5,124 nt of DNA from Paucihalobacter sp036825875 (GTDB lineage: Bacteria; Bacteroidota; Bacteroidia; Flavobacteriales; Flavobacteriaceae). Below are positions 1 to 5,124 of the stretch, one piece after another (position 1 is the first letter of the stretch; each line of letters begins with the position of its first letter). The DNA lies in the NCBI RefSeq assembly GCF_036825875.1, contig NZ_DAISXK010000078.1:1-5124 (forward strand), given 5' to 3'. Below the pieces are notes generated by a model. It did no database searches, was not told the DNA's origin, and saw only the letters and a program-made list of their open reading frames with translations. A program made the translations under genes and the position numbers.

Positions 1-159
1 GAATTATTAAACATACTTGGTCAATCTATAACCAACATTAAAAATATTTCAAACAGTAGTTATTCTGAATACCCGGTTAAAAATTTAAGTACAGGAACTT
101 ACATTATCAAAATAAATACTGTAAACGGTTTGGTGTCTAAAAAAGTCATCGTAAAATAA
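1..159 (+). CDS. C-terminal end of a T9SS cargo protein (type A sorting domain), 5' truncated
   Basis: Frame 1 is open from the window edge to a TAA at 157-159, giving the last 52 residues of a protein that begins outside the window. The visible part has the usual plan of a type A T9SS C-terminal sorting domain: an N-[IL]-LGQ-[SK] strand near the start (NILGQS), a central LSTGTYIIKI strand, then a short turn (NTVNG) and a final basic strand ending KKVIVK. In this family the domain directs a Sec-exported protein through the outer membrane and is normally cut off, leaving the protein secreted or attached to surface lipopolysaccharide. The function of the rest of the protein cannot be inferred. 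A terminator starts 21 bases after the stop, so this is the last gene of its transcript. The sorting-domain call is strong; the cargo identity is unknown. Confidence 0.93.
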   Translation, partial: ELLNILGQSITNIKNISNSSYSEYPVKNLSTGTYIIKINTVNGLVSKKVIVK

Positions 160-180
160 TTGCAAAAAACTTAACTGTTC

Positions 181-213
181 AAAAAGTCCCGCAAATTGCG
201 GGACTTTTTTTTT
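181..213 (+). terminator. Intrinsic (Rho-independent) terminator after the T9SS cargo gene
   Basis: An inverted repeat has arms at 181-194 and 196-209. The GC-rich core GTCCCGC/GCGGGAC is flanked by A and T tracts, and the T run continues to 213. In RNA the innermost AA/TT pairs would open to make the loop. It sits 21 bases after the TAA of the upstream gene, as expected for its terminator. Because the left arm starts with an A tract, the structure could also stop transcription coming from the right, but no minus-strand gene is visible there to need it. Confidence 0.93.
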
Positions 214-512
214 GGAATAAAACCATTGTTTAGTAACTCATATTTAATAATTCTTCTTTATTTAAAATCATTAAGTAAACTTTTATTTTTTTGGGTTAAC
301 TACAAACAGTTGATCTTTTATCATTAAAAAACTTTAAAATTTCAAAACCAGTCTTTATAAAATTACGTATATGTGATGTAAGGTTTAAAAGTCACTGTAA
401 GATATATGAATTTTTTTAGTTAAAATTAGACGCTACTAATTAATCCATAAGCATTTACTCCCTCAAATTAACCCATTAAACCGAGAGTCCCATCTCTCTT
501 ATTTGACCGCTT
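214..512. other. AT-rich intergenic region and 5' leader of the giant gene
   Basis: About 300 bases with no credible gene; long A and T runs and stops in every frame. It should contain the promoter of the downstream gene. I found no exact match to the Bacteroidota -7 element TAnnTTTG: the TTTG at 290-293 has its upstream TA two bases too far away, and the TTTG at 502-505 has none at the right spacing. The last 30 bases before the ATG have no AGGAG-like ribosome binding site, which is usual in this phylum. A weak 5-bp hairpin (GAGAG 483-487, CTCTC 494-498) lies 14 bases before the start codon. No tRNA, riboswitch or repeat array is recognisable. Confidence 0.7.
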
Positions 513-578
513 ATGAAAACAATTACACCAACAGTTTTAAAAATGCTCATTATTCTTGTGAGTTTTTATGGCTTTAGC
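513..578 (+). other. Sec signal peptide of the giant surface protein
   Basis: Residues 1-22: a short N-region with Lys2 and Lys10, a hydrophobic core MLIILVSFYGF (11-21), and a likely signal peptidase I site after Ser22 (GFS|QNQ). An aromatic/Gly-Phe-Ser-Gln ending is common in flavobacterial T9SS cargo. There is no lipobox cysteine, so this is not a lipoprotein. The exact cleavage position is inferred. Confidence 0.88.
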
Positions 579-3500
579 CAAAACCAGAACATACGCGTTA
601 ATGGTAACGCTATTTTAATTGAAGACAGCACACCTGGACCTCAAACACCAGCTCAAAACAATGGAACAGACTTTGGAAGTCTCAACTTAGGAGATAACCA
701 AGTAAATACCTTTACAATTGAAAACACCTTTAATGGGGGTAACCCGAACAATAATGTATTAATTATAAATAACATCACTATTACAGGAGCCCATGCAGCA
801 GATTTTATTATAAATAGCACTATAAATGACATTCGCCGTGGTAACTCGGAAAATTTCACAATCACTTTCGCGCCTTCAGGTACAGGACTTAGAACAGCAC
901 TTGTAACTATTAACAATAATAGTGTTGAAGCGAGTAAAAGATCTTATACTTTCAATATTCAGGGACGAGTTGAAACACAACAGCCGCAAATGACTATAAG
1001 AGGTAATGGAATCAATATTAATAATGGGGATACTACGCCAGCATTGAATGATGGCACTGACTTTGGCGTAGCAGACATTAATAATAGTAGTTCAAACCAA
1101 ATATTTGTTATTAGAAATACGGGCGGAGAAGATTTAATTCTAACTGGCGCTGCGCCATATGTTGAAATAATTGGTGCGAATTCGCAAGATTTTACTATTA
1201 CCCAAATTCCGGTTGCAACAATTCAGCCCAATAACACAACTACATTTCAAATCTCATTCAATCCTACAACCATTGGCATAAAAACTGCAACGGTTCAAAT
1301 AGCGAATAATGATACTAACAATAATCCATACGCTTTCAGTATTCAGGGCACTGGAGCATTAATTTGCGATAATCAAACCATCACACTTCCTTATTTTGAA
1401 AACTTCGAGACCGGCACTAATGGCTGGTCCTCGGGTGGTGAGTTTGCCAATAGAGTAAACGATGGCAATTGGTCGTATTCAGCCAATCACAGTTTGCGAA
1501 TTAGTGCCAATTCTGGCGTTACGTCCTCATTTTGTTCTCCGCTGTTTGCACCGGGAATTTATGACAAAATAGACTTAAAATTCTTTTTTTCAGCAAGAAA
1601 TGTTGATGCTAACAAACGATTTGTCGTAGAATACAGTAATGATAATGGCAGCAGTTGGGTAATTGCAGGTACTTTCATTAGTAACAATATCGCCAATAAA
1701 AACGCTGATTTTCAACGTAACAACTCTGTCAATCCGATTTTTTATAGTAAAACTATTACTTTATTAAAAGAAAATTTTGATTTCCCTCAAAACAATCAGG
1801 CAAGATTTAGAGTAAGATGTTTAGCTAGCGATGCTAACGACCAAATTTTTATAGATGACATCAGTATTACAGGTGTTACTTATAAAAGTCCAACTAATGC
1901 ACCCGGAGGTGTTGCTTCAAATCTTGATCTTTGGTTGAAAGCAGATGCTATAAATGGCGTATCTGTTGGTTTAGATAATTCCCCTGTAAATAAATGGATA
2001 GATAATGGCAGAGGTAATAACGCAGAAACAGTTGTAAGTGGCCAGGCACCAGTTTATCAACACAACCCCAATAGAAATTTCAATTTTAATCCTGTTGTAG
2101 AGTTTTTCAACAATAATAATTCTGCCAGTAGCGATATGACCTACATTATTAACGATGGCAGCCGAGATGAGCTCAAAGGCACTGGCGGATTTAATAGCAA
2201 TGATATTTTTATGGTTTTGATGCCAGAGGTTGACATTACACCAACAATGATCCCTCTTGACACATTTTGCAGCACAAACCCGTTAGGAAATACGCAGGCC
2301 GAAGATGTCACAGGTTTTGGTTATGGCAACTATACGGCCAGATTTAATGGAGAAAAATTTTCATATTGTATCGGGACTACGAACGGATTAAATAATGGGT
2401 ACGGCAGAGCGGCTACCGAAAATCTTGATTACAACCAAATAGGAATCATAAACACACGACACAATGACGCCAATAATGGTATTGAAATTTATTTGAACTC
2501 AAACAATATTGGCAATATAACCTCTGACCCCAATGCATTTACAGAAATTAAAAATACTAGGTATTGGATTGGAAGAAGTCAGTATTGGAATGGTAGTTTT
2601 AAAGGTAGAATTGCTGAATTGATAACCTATAAAGCCACCAACAATGATAATGATGATACTAGAGAACGCAATCGAATTCAATCTTATTTAGCAATTAAAT
2701 TCGGTATTACATTAGGTGTAAACGGTGAATCGCAACATTATGTTGATAGCGATGGCAACATTATTTGGAACCAAATAAACAATACGGGTTACAACTTTGA
2801 TATTACTGGAATTGGAAGAGATGATGCTTCCAAACTATACCAAAAACAATCAAGAAGCGTCAACAAGGCACAAGATGCTATTGGAAAAACCCAAGGTATT
2901 CTTACAATAGGACTTGGTGAAATATTCGAAACTAATTTCGATAATCCAAATACTATCCAGAATAAACAATTTTTAATTTGGGGTAATGATGGAAAAAATC
3001 TCAATGACGCTGCGTCAGAAGTAGTGGTAGATATGAGTAGCGCCATTACACCTTTTATTCCTGGAGGATCTCCAGTTCAGTTCAAGGGAATTGCCAGAAC
3101 TTGGAAGGTAGTTGAAATTGGAGGTGATTTTCCAGAAGTTGAAGTCGCCATACTAAAAAGTGCCATTAGAACAGCAACACCACCAAACGGTCGATACCTG
3201 ATGTTTATTTCCAGTACACCAAACTTCGATCCTACTGCCGATTATAGAGTAATGACAGAAGACATTAATGAAATCGGTGAAGCAATACTTAAAACAAAAT
3301 ATGATTTTGATAATACCAAATACGTCACCTTTGGTTGGGCTCCTGAAGTAGTTTATGAAAGATCAATATACTTTAATGGCACAACAGATTACGTTGATAT
3401 GGAAGATCAATTTAATTTGAATTTACCCGAATTCACCATTTCGGCTTGGATTAAAAGAGAAGCAGGTTCTGAAAACAAATCAATACTTTCTAAAAGAGAT

Positions 3501-5124
3501 GCCGCTTTCATTCAAGGATATGATTTTAGAATAAATAGCTCAGGACAAGTCGAAATTTCATGGAAAAACGGTACAACTCAAACCTTAACATCAAATACAT
3601 TAATTCCATTAAATCAATGGCACCAGGTGGCTGTTATTTATAACGGTGGTACTACAAGTTTGTATATTGATGGCTTTTTGGATAAGCAGGCAACCTTATC
3701 AGCACCTTCAGCAACCAATGAATCCTTCTATATTGGTGCCGCAGGTAAGCTTACTCCTACAGATCTTTTCTCTGGTAATATAGATGAAGTGCGAATTTGG
3801 AGTACAGCATTAACACCAGCACAATTGCGATTTATAATGAATCAGGAAATAGAGGAAAATACCGGATTCGTGAATGGTTCTTATTTCAATAGTCGTGGCA
3901 TAATACCAACCAAAAATGAAATTTCAACCATTTCATGGAATAAATTAGAAGGGTACTATCCCATGTCCACATACACCTACACCAATACAAAGGATGAATC
4001 TGGAAATAGCAGACAAGGTGCCTTGAGAAACTTAAGAACTGTAGACCGACAAACGGCTCCACTTCCCTATATTTCGGGGTCTAATGGTGACTGGAATAAC
4101 AACAATTCTTGGGTGAATGGAGATGTTCAGTATATTCCAGGTTCGACTTCAATTGTTGACCCAATGGAAACTGTTGATTGGAATATTGTAAGAACCAACC
4201 ACAATTTAACGCTCGATAACTCTGGACTGCCAGCCAATAAAAATGATAATAGAAGTTTACTGAGTTTAGAAGTAGAATCAAATACTTTAACAGCGAACGG
4301 CAACAATGCTGCAAACGAAGGAAACGGTTTAACCATTTCTCACTACTTAAAACTTGATGGTACGATTGACCTTGAAGGTGAATCTCAACTTATTCAGACT
4401 TTAGACAGTGATTTTGATGTTACCAGTTCAGGTAGATTAGAACGTGACCAACAAGGTACAGCTGATAAATTTACCTATAATTACTGGTCCTCACCAGTTG
4501 GCTTAAGGAATATAACTACAAATAACAATAGCTATACTTTGCCTACCATATTGCAAGATGGGAATAACCCAATTACTTTTATTTCTGCGGGCTTTAACGG
4601 CACTAACACCTCGCCGGTTGGCATTGCCGATTATTGGATTTGGAAATTTGCCAATCAAGCCTCAGGACAATACTCAGCCTGGCAGCATGTGCGCAGTACA
4701 GGTAGTATTTTAACTGGTGAAGGCTTCACTATGAAAGGTCCAGGCACGGGTGCTGTGGTGGATGACCAAAACTATGTGTTTAATGGCAAACCTAATAATG
4801 GGGATATTAACCTTACGCTAGCGGCTAACAGCGACTATTTAGTGGGTAACCCTTATCCCTCCGCTTTAAATGCAGAACAATTTATACTCGATAATGGTCC
4901 TGAGGGAACCAATTCACTCACTGGAACCCTGTACTTTTGGGAACATTGGGGTGGCGGTTCGCATATACTCAGAGTATATCAAGGTGGTTATGCAACTTTT
5001 AATCTTTCAGGAGGCTTACCAAGTGCCAATCAAGGTGTCAACCATCCGGATGTCGGTATGGGAGGAACACCAAGAAAAACACCTGGAAGATATATTCCGG
5101 TAAGTCAAGGCTTCTTCGTTACAG
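513..5124 (+). CDS. Giant multidomain exported surface protein, probable T9SS cargo, 3' truncated
   Basis: One frame runs from ATG 513 to the window end without a stop, giving at least 1,537 residues. ATG 513 is chosen because an in-frame TGA at 504-506 lies just upstream and this start gives a complete signal peptide; the next ATG (543, Met11) would leave too short a one. Domain order by residue: signal peptide 1-22; two ASH/choice-of-anchor D repeats about 26-152 and 160-281; jelly-roll/MAM-like domain 292-455; LWLKAD...GIGRDD region about 471-945; laminin-G-like domain 949-1105; C-terminal flavobacterial module from about 1187, still open at FFVT (1537). The protein is Asn-rich (17 of the first 100 residues) and Cys-poor (five seen, first at 285), which fits an extracellular protein. 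I infer a T9SS-exported adhesin or binding protein; a T9SS sorting domain should follow past the window but is not seen. No catalytic motif is recognised. The gene follows a terminator, so it probably has its own promoter. No frameshift is visible. Confidence 0.95.
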   Translation, partial: MKTITPTVLKMLIILVSFYGFSQNQNIRVNGNAILIEDSTPGPQTPAQNNGTDFGSLNLGDNQVNTFTIENTFNGGNPNNNVLIINNITITGAHAADFIINSTINDIRRGNSENFTITFAPSGTGLRTALVTINNNSVEASKRSYTFNIQGRVETQQPQMTIRGNGININNGDTTPALNDGTDFGVADINNSSSNQIFVIRNTGGEDLILTGAAPYVEIIGANSQDFTITQIPVATIQPNNTTTFQISFNPTTIGIKTATVQIANNDTNNNPYAFSIQGTGALICDNQTITLPYFENFETGTNGWSSGGEFANRVNDGNWSYSANHSLRISANSGVTSSFCSPLFAPGIYDKIDLKFFFSARNVDANKRFVVEYSNDNGSSWVIAGTFISNNIANKNADFQRNNSVNPIFYSKTITLLKENFDFPQNNQARFRVRCLASDANDQIFIDDISITGVTYKSPTNAPGGVASNLDLWLKADAINGVSVGLDNSPVNKWIDNGRGNNAETVVSGQAPVYQHNPNRNFNFNPVVEFFNNNNSASSDMTYIINDGSRDELKGTGGFNSNDIFMVLMPEVDITPTMIPLDTFCSTNPLGNTQAEDVTGFGYGNYTARFNGEKFSYCIGTTNGLNNGYGRAATENLDYNQIGIINTRHNDANNGIEIYLNSNNIGNITSDPNAFTEIKNTRYWIGRSQYWNGSFKGRIAELITYKATNNDNDDTRERNRIQSYLAIKFGITLGVNGESQHYVDSDGNIIWNQINNTGYNFDITGIGRDDASKLYQKQSRSVNKAQDAIGKTQGILTIGLGEIFETNFDNPNTIQNKQFLIWGNDGKNLNDAASEVVVDMSSAITPFIPGGSPVQFKGIARTWKVVEIGGDFPEVEVAILKSAIRTATPPNGRYLMFISSTPNFDPTADYRVMTEDINEIGEAILKTKYDFDNTKYVTFGWAPEVVYERSIYFNGTTDYVDMEDQFNLNLPEFTISAWIKREAGSENKSILSKRDAAFIQGYDFRINSSGQVEISWKNGTTQTLTSNTLIPLNQWHQVAVIYNGGTTSLYIDGFLDKQATLSAPSATNESFYIGAAGKLTPTDLFSGNIDEVRIWSTALTPAQLRFIMNQEIEENTGFVNGSYFNSRGIIPTKNEISTISWNKLEGYYPMSTYTYTNTKDESGNSRQGALRNLRTVDRQTAPLPYISGSNGDWNNNNSWVNGDVQYIPGSTSIVDPMETVDWNIVRTNHNLTLDNSGLPANKNDNRSLLSLEVESNTLTANGNNAANEGNGLTISHYLKLDGTIDLEGESQLIQTLDSDFDVTSSGRLERDQQGTADKFTYNYWSSPVGLRNITTNNNSYTLPTILQDGNNPITFISAGFNGTNTSPVGIADYWIWKFANQASGQYSAWQHVRSTGSILTGEGFTMKGPGTGAVVDDQNYVFNGKPNNGDINLTLAANSDYLVGNPYPSALNAEQFILDNGPEGTNSLTGTLYFWEHWGGGSHILRVYQGGYATFNLSGGLPSANQGVNHPDVGMGGTPRKTPGRYIPVSQGFFVT
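588..1355 (+). repeat. Two tandem ASH-like 'choice-of-anchor D' domains
   Basis: Two immunoglobulin-like repeats of about 125 residues share the same landmarks. NGTDFG (50-55) matches DGTDFG (180-185). GAHAADF (ending Phe98) matches GANSQDF (ending Phe227). FTITFAP (115-121) matches FQISFNP (245-251), followed by an RTALVTI/KTATVQI strand. Each repeat closes with FNIQGR or FSIQGTG. The landmarks are spaced 129-130 residues apart. This pattern is the choice-of-anchor D family, related to the ASPM/SPD-2/Hydin fold, often found as N-terminal stalk or spacer domains in large bacterial surface proteins. The repeats are diverged in both protein and DNA, so the duplication is old. Confidence 0.85.
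1386..1877 (+). other. Jelly-roll / MAM-like (cleaved-adhesin type) domain
   Basis: Residues 292-455 begin with LPYFENFETGTNGW, a common opening for MAM-like or cleaved-adhesin-type beta-sandwich domains in secreted Bacteroidota proteins. They continue with a HSLRIS strand, a C-SPLF step, an FVVEYSNDNGSSW strand, and end with IFIDDISITG (447-456). The FENFE opening and the IDDI-I-G closing strand are the expected edges of this fold. In relatives such domains bind sugars or proteins; the ligand here is unknown. MAM-like versus cleaved adhesin cannot be settled by eye. Confidence 0.72.
1923..3347 (+). other. LWLKADA...GIGRDD region (DUF8202-like, unknown function)
   Basis: Residues about 471-945. 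The region opens with LDLWLKADA (471-478), then a lectin-like section with YWIGRS and GRIAELITY strands. Next comes RIQSYLAIKFGITLG (721-735) and, after a DGNIIWN strand, GIGRDDASKLYQKQSRS (from 766). A further section contains an ARTWKVVEIGG strand (Trp864) and ends near VTFGWAP. The pairing of a 'YLAIK[YF]GITL' helix with a 'GIGRDD-LxQKQS' strand is characteristic of long flavobacterial surface proteins; I believe it corresponds to the family annotated DUF8202, though the name is from memory. The first part probably adopts a concanavalin A-like fold. Function is unknown. Confidence 0.68.
3357..3827 (+). other. Laminin-G / concanavalin A-like (LamG type 3) domain
   Basis: Residues 949-1105 show the standard landmarks in order: YFNGTTDYVDM (953 on), an EFTISAWIKR strand with Trp979, a SILSKRD strand, a central LNQWHQVAVIY strand with Trp1036-His1037, SLYIDG with Asp1053-Gly1054, an FYIGAAG strand, and GNIDEVRIWSTALTPAQL (1088-1105) closing the domain. 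These are the landmarks of the Laminin_G_3 family, a beta-sandwich that binds sugars or proteins, often with a bound calcium. This is the best-supported single domain of the protein. Ligand and metal binding are not determinable here. Confidence 0.92.
4071..5124 (+). other. C-terminal flavobacterial surface-protein module (YWSSPVG / VGNPYPSALN), incomplete
   Basis: Residues from about 1187. The module starts with SGSNGDWNNNNSWVNG (1188-1203), a 'G-W...W-NG' opening, followed by short repeating strand-turn units that look like a beta-helix or stalk. It then has YNYWSSPVG (1322-1330), YLVGNPYPSALN (1442-1453), LYFWEHW (1473-1479), a GGYATFNLSGG strand, and RYIPVSQGFFV just before the edge. In flavobacterial T9SS cargo this module typically sits directly before the C-terminal sorting domain, so the protein is expected to end within roughly one or two hundred more codons. 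The module has no known function to my knowledge. Confidence 0.7.
4963..4979. repeat. 17-bp palindrome inside the coding sequence
   Basis: ATATACTC at 4963-4970 and GAGTATAT at 4972-4979 are perfect inverted copies around a single A. The site falls in the codons for HILRVY (residues 1484-1489). The repeat is directly visible; any role as an operator or restriction-type site is not supported and chance is a real possibility. Confidence 0.4.

Noticed and set aside
284..293. TA...TTTG as a possible Bacteroidota -7 promoter element
   Set aside because: There are four bases instead of two between TA and TTTG, and it sits in a T run where such matches arise by chance.
543..545. Alternative start codon at Met11 of the giant protein
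   Set aside because: It would remove the basic N-region and leave about 12 residues before the cleavage site, too short for a normal signal peptide.
653..916. Minus-strand open frame of 87 codons
   Set aside because: It lies fully inside the large + strand gene, opposite recognisable choice-of-anchor D sequence, with no domain or start signal; it is a shadow frame.
2499..3046. Two minus-strand open frames (2499-2681 and 2789-3046)
   Set aside because: Both are opposite the conserved YWIGRS and GIGRDD motifs of the real gene. Their hydrophobic look comes from reading Asn/Asp-rich codons in reverse.
4081..4336. Two overlapping minus-strand open frames (4081-4314 and 4127-4336)
   Set aside because: They overlap each other in different frames and sit opposite the coherent C-terminal module; neither resembles a protein family.
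1019..4806. 14-bp direct repeat TAATAATGGGGATA at 1019-1032 and 4793-4806
   Set aside because: Both copies encode Asn-Asn-Gly-Asp in the same frame of an Asn-rich protein. Codon and amino-acid bias explain the match, and the flanks do not match.
4870..5103. Plus-strand open frame of 77 codons in another frame
   Set aside because: It is out of frame with the main gene across the strongly conserved VGNPYPS...FFV stretch, so it is a chance frame.
1..5124. Possible CRISPR, mobile element, defence or toxin-antitoxin system
   Set aside because: No spaced repeats, terminal inverted repeats, transposase, nuclease or small paired genes were found; nearly all the window is one surface-protein gene.

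Overview
The window is AT-rich, single-strand-organised DNA typical of Bacteroidota, most likely a member of Flavobacteriaceae. The evidence is the C-terminal signature of a type IX secretion system (T9SS) type A sorting domain at the left edge, a flavobacterial-style signal peptide ending FGFS|Q, Asn-rich secreted proteins, and no Shine-Dalgarno sequence before the one visible start codon.

Layout: positions 1-159 are the last 52 codons of a T9SS cargo protein. A strong intrinsic terminator follows at 181-213. Next comes an AT-rich gap of about 300 bases with no gene. From 513 to the right edge (5124) there is one uninterrupted + strand reading frame of at least 1,537 codons, still open at the window end. 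It encodes a giant, exported, multidomain surface protein. In order it has a signal peptide, two ASH-like 'choice-of-anchor D' repeats, a jelly-roll/MAM-like domain, a long LWLKAD...GIGRDD region (DUF8202-like), a laminin-G/concanavalin A-like domain, and a C-terminal flavobacterial module with YWSSPVG and VGNPYPSALN motifs. The last part of that module, and the T9SS sorting domain expected after it, lie beyond the window.

Both genes would use the same export route (Sec, then T9SS across the outer membrane). The terminator and long gap suggest they are transcribed separately. The domain set points to carbohydrate or protein binding at the cell surface. No enzyme active site is visible, and the ligand cannot be told from the sequence. 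I see no RNA gene, CRISPR array, insertion sequence, phage gene or defence system. I found no evidence of a new system: the points of interest are the protein's architecture, its modules of unknown function, two putative O-glycosylation motifs, and a few small palindromes.
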